A DNA stretch of 64,000 nt, taken from NCBI RefSeq assembly GCF_014651055.1, contig NZ_BMWD01000014.1:1-64000 (forward strand), given 5' to 3'. Position 1 is the stretch's first letter, and each line of letters starts with the position of its first letter. The translations under genes and the position numbers were made by a program. This document shows positions 16,522-25,455 of the stretch, piece after piece. Under the pieces are notes generated by a model. It had not been told where the DNA came from, ran no database searches, and saw only the letters and a list, made by a program, of their open reading frames with translations. Origin of the DNA: Streptomyces fructofermentans (GTDB lineage: Bacteria; Actinomycetota; Actinomycetes; Streptomycetales; Streptomycetaceae).

Positions 16522-17586
16522 TCAAGCGGGCGGCGGGGAGGGCTGGGGCAGCGACAGGTGTGCCAAGTCCCCGGGCGGAGGAGTTGTCACCGACCACAAC
16601 GGCGCCGTGGCGCCGTCGGCGAGAGCGGCGGGGGCGTCGGTGAGGTTCATGCGCCGGCGCAGCCTGCGGTAGAAGTCCGTCATCCCCAGGCGTACGGCAC
16701 GCAGTTTGCGCGGTGAGGCGTACACCCCGATCCAGTCGCCGGGCTTGAGGACGCCGCGGACCAGGCCGTCGATGGTGACCGCGGCCGGGCTCGAGCGTTC
16801 GAGCAGGCGCAGTCCGACGGGTTCGTCGGGTGCGGCGACCACTGAGCGGTTGAACGGCATGTGGGGTGCGACGGGGGTGAACACGAGGGCTTCGCTGCGC
16901 GGCGAGAGGATGGGGCCGCCAGCGGCGAAGCTGTAGGCGGTCGAGCCGGTGGGGGTGGCGACGAGCAGGGCGTCGGCCGAGTAGGAGGCGAGCAACTGGC
17001 CCGCGATGTAGACCCCGGCCGAGACCTGGCGGTCCCGGGCGAGCTTCTCCAGCACCACGTCGTTGAGGGCCGCCACATCGAGCGGGATACCCCATTCGCC
17101 GCCCACTTCACAGTCGGCGCGCGCTCTCGGCGGGCGCAGGAGCGGGCTTTGGCCGTACCGCATGAAGGCCTCGATGTCCGAAGGCATCTCCAGGAGACAG
17201 GAGGTGCGCATGGTCAGGAACATGCGCTGCTCGATGTCGATCCGGCCCTCGCGTACGGCGTCCAGAGCCTCGCGCAGCGCCGTCATGGGGACCTCGGTCA
17301 GAAAGCCCACGCGGCCGAGGTCGACTCCGAGCACGAGCGCGTCGACGGCGTGCGCGACCATCGCGCCGCGTAGAAAGGTCCCGTCCCCGCCCAGCGTGAC
17401 AATGAGGTCCGGATCGCCGGCCGCTGCGGCTTCCTGCCGGGCGGTGCGCTCTCCGTCGTTGCTCCACACGTCGATGTCCGTGCATCCGAGTGCGTGCTCG
17501 GCGCACCATGCGCCGACCGTGCGGGCGCCTTCCACGGCTTCTGGGCGCCCGCCGTGCACGATCACGCCGACCCGGCTCACCTTCAT
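16522..17586 (-). CDS. nadK: NAD kinase
   Basis: A 354-residue NAD(H) kinase making NADP from NAD and ATP or polyphosphate. Seen: the GGDGTFLRG phosphate-binding motif, FLTEVPM and the second-domain TPTGSTAYSFAAGGPI, all family signatures; also LNDVVLEK. It is longer than the usual 300 residues because of a low-complexity C-terminus (PLWSVTTPPPGDLAHLSLPQ). Start ATG 17586 has GGAGG 5 bases upstream. Streptomyces normally carry another, housekeeping nadK, so this is likely a second copy; that is inference. It may supply NADP for the neighbouring desaturase or the riboflavin-type gene. Confidence 0.9.
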   Translation of the reverse strand: MKVSRVGVIVHGGRPEAVEGARTVGAWCAEHALGCTDIDVWSNDGERTARQEAAAAGDPDLIVTLGGDGTFLRGAMVAHAVDALVLGVDLGRVGFLTEVPMTALREALDAVREGRIDIEQRMFLTMRTSCLLEMPSDIEAFMRYGQSPLLRPPRARADCEVGGEWGIPLDVAALNDVVLEKLARDRQVSAGVYIAGQLLASYSADALLVATPTGSTAYSFAAGGPILSPRSEALVFTPVAPHMPFNRSVVAAPDEPVGLRLLERSSPAAVTIDGLVRGVLKPGDWIGVYASPRKLRAVRLGMTDFYRRLRRRMNLTDAPAALADGATAPLWSVTTPPPGDLAHLSLPQPSPPPA

Positions 17587-18131
17587 GTCCGCCTCCAGCG
17601 ATCTCCGTCGCCTGCGGTGCGGGCCGACAGCCGCCCACCGGACTGCGGCCCCACGGGGGTCCAGCCCGGAGGCGCGGCCCGATCGGCAGGCAGGAGGGCT
17701 GTTCCGCGACCGTCCCCCTCCCCAGCCTGCTGCACCCGTCGAGCCGTCGCCCCAGGGAAACCCCCCGGGGTGGGCCCCCGGGAATGAGACCCGGGTGCGT
17801 ACGGAACGACATCGTGGCGCCGCCGGACAGCTCCCCGGCCCCCGGGCGCGTCGGCCTGCGAGGCGATGGCTGCGCCGCTCCGGGCGCAGACCTTGGTTGG
17901 CCGTTCCTGGCCGACTGTCCGCCGTGGTGGTCGCGCTCGCTGTCGTCGCCCGGCTCGATCTTCGCCGACTCAAATCCAGCGATCGGCGTGGCGACCGGAC
18001 ACGCGTTGGTGGCCACCTGCGTGCCGCTCAACGGCCCGGGTCGCTCTGTCGGCGTACGGGGTACTCAAGTCTGTTCGACTCCCGGCCGATGCCCTTGCGG
18101 GAAGATCCACTTCTACGAAGGGCTGGACACT
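17587..18131. other. Divergent intergenic region, no gene seen
   Basis: 545 bases between the divergent NAD kinase and ribB genes. No convincing gene. It holds a short CCCGGG...CCCGGG inverted repeat near 17780. I looked for an FMN riboswitch ahead of ribB and did not find the conserved blocks. Confidence 0.5.
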
Positions 18132-18782
18132 GTGACGTCAGCATCGGTGCGGCGGACGCTGGACCTGGTTGCACTGGCCGTCGACGACCTGCGGGCAGGG
18201 CGCCCGGTCATCGTGGTCGACGACGAGGACCGGGAGAACGAGGGGGACCTTGTCATGGCGGCCGAATTCGCCACGGCCGAGGCGATCGGATTCTTCGTGC
18301 GCTGGACCAGTGGGCTGATCTGCGCGCCGATGGCGCCGGAGGTCGCCGACCGGCTCCGGTTGCCACTGATGGTCCCGCCCCCGTCGGGCACCGACCCCGT
18401 CGAGGCGACCTCGTTCACTGTCTCCGCGGACGCCGTCGGCACCGGATCGGGAATCTCCGCCGCCGACCGGGCCACTACCCTGCGGGTGCTCGCCGCCCCG
18501 CACACCCGCCCCGACGATCTGGCGCGCCCCGGGCACGTTTTCCCGCTGCGCGCCCGCCGCGGCGGGGTCACCGAACGCCGCGGGCACACCGAGGCCACCG
18601 TCGACCTGCTGCGACTGGCAGGCCTCGCACCCGTCGGAGTGATCAGCGAAGTCTGTCAGGACGACGGCTCCGTCGCCCGTTTCGAGGCGCTGCGCGCGTT
18701 CGCCGACAGCCACGGCCTCGCGCTCGTCTCCATCGACCAGATCGCGGACGCCCTGCAGCATCCGGACACGGTGACCGCGTGA
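18132..18782 (+). CDS. ribB: 3,4-dihydroxy-2-butanone-4-phosphate synthase
   Basis: A 216-residue single-domain enzyme that converts ribulose 5-phosphate to the four-carbon precursor of riboflavin. Signatures: VVDDEDRENEGDLVMAAE (metal and substrate site), RWTSGLICAPM, ATSFTVS, and RRGGVTERRGHTEATVDLLRLAG. There is no GTP cyclohydrolase II domain, unlike the common RibBA fusion, so this is a stand-alone and probably additional copy. Start GTG 18132 has GAAGGG upstream. Its stop overlaps the HAD gene start (GTGA), so the two proteins are likely made together. Confidence 0.92.
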   Translation: MTSASVRRTLDLVALAVDDLRAGRPVIVVDDEDRENEGDLVMAAEFATAEAIGFFVRWTSGLICAPMAPEVADRLRLPLMVPPPSGTDPVEATSFTVSADAVGTGSGISAADRATTLRVLAAPHTRPDDLARPGHVFPLRARRGGVTERRGHTEATVDLLRLAGLAPVGVISEVCQDDGSVARFEALRAFADSHGLALVSIDQIADALQHPDTVTA

Positions 18783-19573
18783 CCCCGATCCTCCGGGCCA
18801 CCGTCTTCGACCTCGACGACACCCTCCTGGACACCCAGCACCTGTGGCCGGAGGCCTGCGCCGCCTTCACCGCACGCCACGGGCACCGCTGGCGTACCGA
18901 GGACACCCGCGCACTCCACGGCAACGGCGCCTGGGCCTCCTACGTGGCCGCCCTGTGCCCGGGCTCGATCGGCCCCGACGAGGTGACCGAGGCGTGCACG
19001 ACGGCGATGGTCGACGCAGTCGGCGCCGGGCGCGTGCACGCGCTCCCCGGAGCGGTGAGCCTGGTACTCGAAGCAGCCCGCCACGGCATGGTCGGGGTCG
19101 CCACAGCCAGTCCGCGCCGTTTCGTCCACGCGGCCCTGGACCGGCTCGGGCTGACCGCCCGACTGCACACCGTGGTGTGCGGCGAGCACGTCACCCGGCC
19201 CAAGCCCGCCCCGGACGCCTACCGGCGCGCGGCATCGGAGCTGGACGTCCCGCCCTCCGACTGCCTGGCGGTGGAGGACTCCCCCAACGGCATCCGCTCG
19301 GCACGCGCCGCGGGTATGAGTGTCCTGGCCATCGCACGCGACGGCACCACGCTTCCCGCCGACATCGCCCGCCTGACAACCGCGCAGGCCCGCGATGCGA
19401 CACGCGCCCTGCCCACACTGACCCGTCTGCTCTCCCCCCACAGCGCACCACACGTGGCACCGGCGCCGGCCTCGCCCAAGCCGTCGCCCGCATCACCAAT
19501 CCCACGAACAAGCCTGCCCCGGGCCACACCCGCTCCGGGCTCCTCGGGCACGACAAGGTCGGCTCCGCGATGA
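18779..19573 (+). CDS. HAD-family phosphatase
   Basis: A 264-residue haloacid-dehalogenase-type hydrolase. Motif I is VFDLDDTLLD, motif II lies at VATASPRRF, and motif III/IV at RPKPAPDAYRRAA and AVEDSPNGIRSARAAG. A helical cap follows motif I. It should remove phosphate from a small molecule. Its 4-base overlap with ribB suggests a riboflavin-pathway role, for example dephosphorylating the ribitylamino-uracil phosphate, a step done by HAD enzymes in other bacteria; that is inference. The last 50 residues are Pro/Ser/Thr-rich and appear to run out of frame through another gene's remnant. Confidence 0.85.
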   Translation: MTPILRATVFDLDDTLLDTQHLWPEACAAFTARHGHRWRTEDTRALHGNGAWASYVAALCPGSIGPDEVTEACTTAMVDAVGAGRVHALPGAVSLVLEAARHGMVGVATASPRRFVHAALDRLGLTARLHTVVCGEHVTRPKPAPDAYRRAASELDVPPSDCLAVEDSPNGIRSARAAGMSVLAIARDGTTLPADIARLTTAQARDATRALPTLTRLLSPHSAPHVAPAPASPKPSPASPIPRTSLPRATPAPGSSGTTRSAPR

Positions 19574-19656
19574 CCCGCCCGGACATCGCCGCCTTCCTCG
19601 TCTCCCACCTCACCGGCACGCGCCACCCCCGCGCGATGCCCGCCGCCAACCACTGA
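19444..19656 (+). pseudogene. 3' remnant of an NAD(P)-binding (NmrA/SDR-like) gene
   Basis: In a frame different from the HAD gene, 70 residues read GAGLAQAVARITNP... to HDKVGSAMTRPDIAAFLVSHLTG...PAANH and stop at 19654-19656. The end resembles the C-terminus of NAD(P)H-binding proteins, where a ..SRADVA.FLL..LT pattern is usual. No start or Rossmann fold precedes it, so it is a truncated leftover overlapping the HAD 3' end. An ATG at 19570 overlapping the HAD stop could still give a 28-residue peptide. Confidence 0.4.
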
Positions 19657-20242
19657 GGCACCAAGGCAGCGCCCACGCCTGGCGCGTGTGACGGTGGTTC
19701 CGATTCGTCCAATGCCGGACGGCGACATGCCGCTCGGCATCGAGGACGGCTGCGCAACCGCCAAGTGGCAGTGGCGGCCTGGCCGTAGGTGCGCTCGGTG
19801 ACGTCGCCGGCGCCGCACCCGGCCATGTTCGTCCGGGTGGAGAGGCACTGGACCCTGAGATGGCCGTCGTCCTCCAAGTCGAGCTGCCTCCTGAACAGTT
19901 GGGTGAGCGGGTCTCGGCTGATCGCGTACCGGCCCGGTTCCCGGTCGCGCGGACGACCCGGTGCGGGTGGGTCCGCCGACCAAGGGGTTGACTACGGGAC
20001 TTCCCGTGCGGCAGCCCGGCGAACTGCTCAACCGCACCGGCCGTGACGGATGTCCGGCCGCGGGCGCAGGATTCCCAGGTCCGGGCCGTGAGGCCCGCAG
20101 GGCCACGTTCGGCCCAGTGATGCGGAGCCGGCCTGTGTGGCGCACGGACGGTCGCCCCGGGGCGCGGTGGCCGCGTACTCCCGCGGCATCGTCTCCGGGC
20201 GTCGCCCGGGCACGATGAACGGACGGTTCCGGCCGTCCGCCG
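19657..20242. other. Intergenic region with possible decayed coding sequence
   Basis: No intact gene. On the minus strand around 19750-19970 one frame reads protein-like residues (GRYAISRDPLTQLFRRQLDL, then DDGHLRVQCLSTRTNMAGC) but has no start with a ribosome-binding site and runs into poor sequence. I do not recognise it. Confidence 0.4.
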
Positions 20243-20291
20243 GACCGGTTCGAGGACTATGCTGCTGTACGGACGTCCCAGACCCCGGCGG
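20243..20291 (+). promoter_or_regulatory. Conserved upstream element, copy A (STAS gene)
   Basis: GACCGG, five variable bases, then GGACTATGCTG followed by TACGGACGTCCCAGACCC. Nearly the same 48 bases occur at 25224-25271, upstream of the broken second STAS gene, with one single-base indel and few substitutions. Position (about 215 bases before the start) and conservation suggest a promoter or regulator site; TATGCT could serve as a -10 box. Confidence 0.5.
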
Positions 20292-20505
20292 CTTGTCGCT
20301 ACCCGACACAGATGGCTGCAGGGAGCGGACTCTTCGTCTGCGGCCCGGCACATCCCTGGAGGAACCGGACGGGTCCGCTTCGCTGTCGGACCGGTGCCGT
20401 TGCTCCCCCTCCGCCGAACGTACGCCCTGACGGCAGCGCGCGCTGAGGCCAGGACCCCCGGCGTCACCGCGTCCGCTGCCGCACGGTCCACCGAACCGAG
20501 GCATC

Positions 20506-20931
20506 ATGCCTATTCCGCAGCTCACCGTCTTCCGCCATGACCGAGGAAATCGGGTACTGATCACCCTGGCCGGTGAGATCGACCTGGAATCGGCCTCGCT
20601 GGTACGCACGGCGCTGGCGCGATGCCTGAGCGACGGCGTCCGCACCATCGACATCGACCTCACGCCTGTCACCTTCTGCGACTGCACCGGCCTGAACGTC
20701 TTCCTCCACGCAGCGCAGCTGATGACCGAGTCCGGCGGAACCCTGCGACTCCACCACCCGCCGCCGACACTGGGTCTGATCCTCGACCTCAGCGGCTCCA
20801 GGTCCCTGCTCCTCGACGATCAGCTCGGGCATCCGTCGCCCCCACCCGGGAATGTCCCCACCTCGACCACCCGGACACCGAGGTACCGGGCCGTTCCGCT
20901 TACCTCTGTGCTCTCGGGTGACGCGCCGTGA
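20506..20931 (+). CDS. STAS-domain anti-sigma factor antagonist
   Basis: A 141-residue protein of the SpoIIAA/RsbV type, which frees a sigma factor by binding its anti-sigma factor when unphosphorylated. The STAS core spans residues 4-100: VLITLAGEIDLESASLVRTAL, TIDIDLTPVTFCDCTGLNVFLHAA and GLILDLSG. The phosphorylation site is DCTG, with threonine where SpoIIAA has serine. A 40-residue proline-rich tail follows. Start ATG 20506 is preceded by GAACCGAGGCATC, identical in most positions to the second STAS locus. Its stop overlaps the GNAT gene. Confidence 0.88.
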   Translation: MPIPQLTVFRHDRGNRVLITLAGEIDLESASLVRTALARCLSDGVRTIDIDLTPVTFCDCTGLNVFLHAAQLMTESGGTLRLHHPPPTLGLILDLSGSRSLLLDDQLGHPSPPPGNVPTSTTRTPRYRAVPLTSVLSGDAP

Positions 20932-21548
20932 CGGACTGGGCCGGTGGAGGGCAGCCACGACAGCCCCGTATCGGCGAATCGTCCACCGTGGATGCGGCCC
21001 GCTTACGCCGTGTGAACCGTGGGCTGGCACAGGATCTGAGCGGGAAACTGACGGATCTGTACGTGGACTCCCACGAGGCGTCATCGCGTCCTGATGCGTA
21101 CTGCCGTCCGAGCCGCCGACAGTTCCTGAACCGTCTCACCGCCGACATCCGGCGGCCGGGCTTCGCGATGGTGATCGCGGAGACGGGTGGACTGGTGGGC
21201 TGCGCTTTCGGATTCCCGATGCTGAGCGACACCTTCGAGTGGATCGGGTTCGACAGCGGCCGACCGCGCGGCGTCGAACAACTCGCAGCGGCCGGCGGCA
21301 TCTTCGCGATCACCGACATCCTGATCCTCCCGCACCCGCAGGACGCGCGCGTCGCTCTCCGGTTGCAGGAGCGGCTGCTGGTCGACCAGCGGGCATCGAT
21401 CGGCGCCACCCTGGTGGACCGGGCCGATCACCCCACCCTCAACACCCTCCGTTCCTGGGGATGGCTGGACGTGGGAGCGTTCTGGAAGCCGACCGGCGCC
21501 ACGCGGCTCCGGGTGCTGATCCTCCCGTCGGCGAACCAACACCGGTGA
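20928..21548 (+). CDS. GNAT-like acetyltransferase family protein
   Basis: A 206-residue protein with a GNAT-type layout: helix, then FAMVIAETGGLVGCAFGFPM (strands 2-4), IFAITDILILPHPQDARVALRLQERLL (strand 4, beta-bulge and CoA-binding helix position) and a C-terminal GWLDVGAFW. The CoA pyrophosphate loop is diverged from the usual QxxGxG/A, so activity is uncertain. GTG 20928 overlaps the STAS stop by 4 bases. Coupling to an anti-sigma antagonist suggests a role in the same stress response. Confidence 0.7.
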   Translation: MTDWAGGGQPRQPRIGESSTVDAARLRRVNRGLAQDLSGKLTDLYVDSHEASSRPDAYCRPSRRQFLNRLTADIRRPGFAMVIAETGGLVGCAFGFPMLSDTFEWIGFDSGRPRGVEQLAAAGGIFAITDILILPHPQDARVALRLQERLLVDQRASIGATLVDRADHPTLNTLRSWGWLDVGAFWKPTGATRLRVLILPSANQHR

Positions 21549-21879
21549 GGCAGGCGTGACTTGAGCAGGACGCCTGGACAAGGCGGCCTGGGTGAAGCCC
21601 GAAAGCCGCTCGGCCCGCATCACCGCGCCGGTCGCCGAGCCGACGGCCCCGTGGTGCCCGGACCGGTGTGGTGGACGTGTGCCCACGGCCGTCCCGCGGG
21701 CGCGTGGCAGGGGCCACTGGGCTTCGAAGTCCTGGCCGTCACCGCCCCGCCGCCGGATCAGCCGATCGGGGCGAGACCACGCACACTTCTGCCTGCGTCG
21801 TCGGCCCCGCGATGCCTTCCACCTGCTCAACTCGCAGCACAGCGCCCGCGTAGCCGCCTTCCTCCCCACCCGTCCGGGG
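21549..21879. other. Convergent intergenic region, no gene seen
   Basis: 331 bases between the GNAT gene and the convergent phosphatase gene. Short frames on both strands lack start signals and read as Arg/Pro-rich shadow sequence. Confidence 0.5.
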
Positions 21880-23190
21880 TCAACTCCCGGAAATGGTCCG
21901 TCCCGTCCCTGACGGTTGTGAGGCGTCGGTGAGGTCGGCGCCGGTCGCGGCGTCCCGCTGAGAGCGCCCGCCACCGTGCCAGTCCAGGCACATGACGGTC
22001 GCGTCGTCCTCCAGGTGACCTTGGCCGGCGTCGACGATCGCGCCGATGAGGGCGCGAGCAGCTTCGCGGGGATGCAGCGCGCGGGTGCGAACGATCAGGT
22101 CCGACAGGTCCAGGCTCTTGGCGTTGCGCTCCAGCATGCCGTCGGTCAGCATCACCAGCCGGTCGTCCGGCCGCAGGTCCAGCGACTGCACCCGGTAGGT
22201 GTCCGGGGCTTGGAGGCCGAACGGCCTATCGACCTTCGGCGCGATCTCCTGTACCTGACCGTCCCGCATTCGCAGCGGCCAGGGGTGGCCGGCATTGACG
22301 AATTCCGTACCACCGTCGAGCAGACTGATCCGCAGCAGCTGGCCGGTGACATAGCCTCCGCGGCCGTGTTCCCGCACTGCGCGGTCGGCTTCGTGGGCCT
22401 GCTCCTCAAGACTCGCACCGGCCCGCCGCGCCCGGCGCAGGGCACCCATCAAGAGGGTGGCCAGAAGTGCGGCGTCGACGTCATGACCCATGGCGTCGGT
22501 GACGGAGAGCTGGACGGTGTCCCGGTCGATCACGTAGTCGAAGGTGTCGCCCCCGACGAGGTCCGCGGGCTCCAGCGCCCCGGCGACCGCGAACTGCGCC
22601 GCCTCGCACGCCAGCGACGCCGGGAGCAGTTGGTGCTGGATCTCTGCGGCCAGGCTCAGCGGGGTGGTGCGCCGTCCCCACTGGTAGACGTCGGTGAAGG
22701 ACCGGTTCGCGATGACGATGTACGCCAGCGCGTGCGCGGTCTCGCCGATCTCCCGCATCGTGTCCGTGTCCGGCGCCGCGGGCAGGAACAGCTCGAGGAG
22801 CCCGATGGCGTCCCCGCGGTTGGTCACCGGGGCGACGACCCGCACCAGGGCGCCGTCACCCTGGTCGTCCACGCTCGGCCGCTGGGTGCGGATCACGTCG
22901 TCGTACAGGGTGCCCCGCAGGGTGATGCGCCGGGCGGGTTCATCGGTGTCGACGCTGCCCGCGACCCCCAGCCGTACGACGGAGCTGCTCGCGAAATCGG
23001 TGATGAGGAACGACACCGACACGGCTCGTAGATGCTCCTTGAGCAAGCACGCGACCACGTCGAGGGACTCCACGGGCGCTGCGGACTCCGCCGCCGCCAA
23101 TGTCTCCGCCAAGGTCATCGCACTGCCCCGGTGGCTGCCGTCCCCGGGATGACGAGGGGCTCGCCCGCCGCCCGTCCCTCTTGCGGTCAC
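21880..23190 (-). CDS. SpoIIE-type PP2C serine/threonine phosphatase with GAF-like sensor
   Basis: A 436-residue protein. The N-terminal half (about 45-190) is a GAF-like sensor (RAVSVSFLITDFASSSVVRLG ... GLLELFLPA). The C-terminal half is a SpoIIE phosphatase: SLAAEIQHQLLPA, DLVGGDTFDYV, LSVTDAMGHDVDAALLATLL, EFVNAGHPWPLRMRDG, LVMLTDGMLERN and HLEDDATVMCL, so the metal-binding aspartates are intact. It would dephosphorylate an anti-sigma antagonist such as the nearby STAS protein. GTG 23190 has AAGGAG upstream; an internal ATG at 23118 would remove 24 poorly conserved residues. Confidence 0.88.
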   Translation of the reverse strand: MTARGTGGGRAPRHPGDGSHRGSAMTLAETLAAAESAAPVESLDVVACLLKEHLRAVSVSFLITDFASSSVVRLGVAGSVDTDEPARRITLRGTLYDDVIRTQRPSVDDQGDGALVRVVAPVTNRGDAIGLLELFLPAAPDTDTMREIGETAHALAYIVIANRSFTDVYQWGRRTTPLSLAAEIQHQLLPASLACEAAQFAVAGALEPADLVGGDTFDYVIDRDTVQLSVTDAMGHDVDAALLATLLMGALRRARRAGASLEEQAHEADRAVREHGRGGYVTGQLLRISLLDGGTEFVNAGHPWPLRMRDGQVQEIAPKVDRPFGLQAPDTYRVQSLDLRPDDRLVMLTDGMLERNAKSLDLSDLIVRTRALHPREAARALIGAIVDAGQGHLEDDATVMCLDWHGGGRSQRDAATGADLTDASQPSGTGRTISGS

Positions 23191-23382
23191 AGCGGCTCCT
23201 TCACTGCTCGACGACGCTCAGGACTCCGTCCCGTGTGCACGAATGACCTCTGCCAAGCCCAGCACCGAACGGATCACATCGCACCCCGGGACGCGGGAGC
23301 CGCCCGGCCATCAGCCTCTCCCGAACGATGTGCGGCGGGGCCCATCCGCCGCGTCCGGCGCTTCGGCATCCCTCGAATGCAG

Positions 23383-24180
23383 TCACGCGGCTGCCAGGAG
23401 GATGGCCGTGTAGTGCGAGGTGAAGGCGGTGACGGTCAGGGCGTGGAAGACCTCGTGGAAGCCGAACCAGGCCGGTAAGGGATCGGGGCGCTTGAGGGCG
23501 TAGACGACCGCGCCCGCGCTGTAGAGCAGCCCGCCGGCCACGATCAGGACGAGTACGGCAGCTCCGCCGGCGTGCAGGAAGTCGGGCAGGTAGCACACCG
23601 GTGCCCAGCCCAGGACGAGGTAGCACGGGGTGTACAGCCAGCGCGGAGCAGTGACCCACAGGACTCGGAATGCGATGCCGGTCAGTGCGCCTGTCCACAC
23701 GATCCACAGCAGCAGGGACCGCTGGTCCGACGGGATGAGGAGCACGGCGAGGGGGGTGCAGGTACCGGCGATGATCAGGAAGATGCTCGCGTGGTCCAGC
23801 CGTCGCAGGACCGCCTCCCCGCGCGGGCCCCACGTCCCGCGGTGGTAGACCGCGCTGGTACCGAACAGCAGGCAGGCCGACACCGTGTAGACCGAGCAGG
23901 CCGCCGCTGCCGCAGGCGAGCGCGAAACGGCGATCAGGATGACGCCGCCGACCAGCGTGAGCGGAAACACCCCGGCGTGCAGCCAGCCGCGCATCCGCGG
24001 CTTCGGCGCAGTCGCCGCCCGTTCCGCCCCGCCTTCCGGGCTGCACGCCTCCCGCCCCGCCGCCGGCCGACCGGTCGGGGCCGCAGGTGAAGAAGCGGCA
24101 GGGGCGCGCGGGGCGGCGGGCGGGGTGCCGCTCCGGGACTCCCGTCCGTGGGGAGGCGGCTGAGCCTCTTCGGCGATCAT
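23383..24180 (-). CDS. Hemolysin III / PAQR-family membrane protein
   Basis: A 265-residue seven-helix membrane protein of the hemolysin III (TrhA/YqfA) branch of the PAQR family. Seen: GTSAVYHRGTWGP after the second helix, the DHASIFLIIAGTCTP motif in helix 3, and the final FHEVFHALTVTAF, giving the conserved histidines of the putative zinc site. The first 60 residues are an Ala/Pro/Arg-rich cytoplasmic tail that is longer than usual. ATG 24180. Bacterial members affect membrane fluidity or energetics; the real role is unknown. Confidence 0.88.
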   Translation of the reverse strand: MIAEEAQPPPHGRESRSGTPPAAPRAPAASSPAAPTGRPAAGREACSPEGGAERAATAPKPRMRGWLHAGVFPLTLVGGVILIAVSRSPAAAAACSVYTVSACLLFGTSAVYHRGTWGPRGEAVLRRLDHASIFLIIAGTCTPLAVLLIPSDQRSLLLWIVWTGALTGIAFRVLWVTAPRWLYTPCYLVLGWAPVCYLPDFLHAGGAAVLVLIVAGGLLYSAGAVVYALKRPDPLPAWFGFHEVFHALTVTAFTSHYTAILLAAA

Positions 24181-24489
24181 GCACTCATATTCTGAAGCAG
24201 TCGGAAGAGTTCCGCGCGGCCGCGTCGCGTCGGACCGCAGTGCAGGTGGCGGTCGTGTGCCGGGATGCGCGGCGGCCTGCGGCGTTGCTGCGCCGGGGTT
24301 GTTCGAGCTGGTCCTCGATGATGATGCGGCCGGCGGCCTCGATCGGGGTGCCGTGGTCGACCGGGTTCACGCAGTCGGCCCGGACCGGGCCTGGGCGAGC
24401 AGTCGACGGAGCGGGGTCGTGCGCCCGGTGGGGCGGAAGACCACCCGGAACCTCATGGCGCCCGGCAGGTTCGTCGGTCACCTGCGGCG
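24181..24489. other. Intergenic region, no gene supported
   Basis: 309 bases. A minus-strand frame ends at 24185 with residues NPVDHGTPIEAAGRIIIEDQ, faintly protein-like, but it has no ribosome-binding site and no recognised family. Confidence 0.4.
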
Positions 24490-24756
24490 TCAGCGCCCCC
24501 GACGATCCTCGCGCCTCCAGCGGGCCCGGTTCTGACGGCTGTACCGGCGGTCCCAGCGGTCGTGACGGTCCCGGCGCTGCTTGTAGCCCCGGTAGCCATT
24601 GAGATCGGAACCGTCGCCACGGATCCAACCTCCCCCGCGATCACGGCCGTGGCGGGTGACGCCGAAGATCAACGCGGCCGCAGCCACCCACCAGAGGGAA
24701 TTGACAAAGCCGAGGCCGAACAGGACGGCGGTCAGAAGGAGAAGCAGAACGAACAC
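24490..24756 (-). CDS. Small hydrophobic membrane protein
   Basis: An 88-residue protein with two transmembrane stretches (VFVLLLLLTAVLFGLGFV and SLWWVAAAALIFGVTR) and a very basic tail rich in Arg, Asp and Tyr (about residues 37-88). It matches the small hydrophobic proteins frequently found in Streptomyces stress gene groups. GTG 24756 is chosen because GGGAGG sits 6 bases upstream; an ATG at 24786 precedes that site and is less likely. Confidence 0.7.
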   Translation of the reverse strand: MFVLLLLLTAVLFGLGFVNSLWWVAAAALIFGVTRHGRDRGGGWIRGDGSDLNGYRGYKQRRDRHDRWDRRYSRQNRARWRREDRRGR

Positions 24757-25223
24757 GGCGGGCCTCCCAGGAGCAGAACAAACCATCACTGCCGGGGGCC
24801 AGGGCCTGTTCGCACAGCGTAGCCCTTTGCAGAGGTCGCGGACAGCGCCCCAGGTCCGCAGCGTGCGCCGGGAAGCGGACGACCCCTCGACGTCTGCCCC
24901 GGGAGTGCGGCGAGCGGTTACGTGCGTGGTACGGCCCCTTCGGCCGGCGTTCCAGGACCGGCATCGGTCCCGTGGGCATTCACCGGCCGTCAGGACCCGG
25001 ACGCCGACGCGCAGTCCGAGGAGCCGCGGCTCGTGGTCAGGCGCCACCAGAAAATCTCTCCCCCTGAACACGTTCGGTGGGTGAGGCCCTTCGGCGGAGC
25101 GTACGAGGCGACGGGACGGCTGCCGGGCTGACGGTGCTTCACCTGCGATCAGCGCCCCGGCATGGGAGCCGCCCGATCACCATGGCGTGAACATCATGGT
25201 GCCCCTCCTCGGAGCAACCACGA
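24757..25223. other. Intergenic region, no gene seen
   Basis: About 470 bases upstream of the second conserved STAS element. Frames on the minus strand (around MFRGRDFLVAPDHEPRLLGL) are open but lack a ribosome-binding site. Confidence 0.4.
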
Positions 25224-25271
25224 GACCGGCCTCGGGACTATGCTGCGTACGGACGTCCCAGACCCTGGCGG
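25224..25271 (+). promoter_or_regulatory. Conserved upstream element, copy B (broken STAS gene)
   Basis: Matches 20243-20291: GACCGG, variable bases, GGACTATGCTG, then TACGGACGTCCCAGACCC. One base is missing relative to copy A (GCTGCGTAC against GCTGCTGTAC). It lies about 185 bases before the start of the decayed STAS gene, so gene and promoter were duplicated together. Confidence 0.5.
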
Positions 25272-25455
25272 GCCACCACCGCTTGGCCCACGTGCCCGCG
25301 GAGTGCGGACCACCCGTCCGCCCTCCCTGCGCACCCCGAGGTAACCGGCTGGGTCCCACGCTCCGGAACATCGGCTGCTGGAACGGTCATTCACCTGCCT
25401 GCACGACCGTACGACCGGCCGGCGCACCCGGTACGGTCCCGTGAACCGAGGCACC

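Noticed and set aside
17587..18131. FMN riboswitch ahead of ribB
   Set aside because: None of the conserved RFN blocks could be found upstream of the start.
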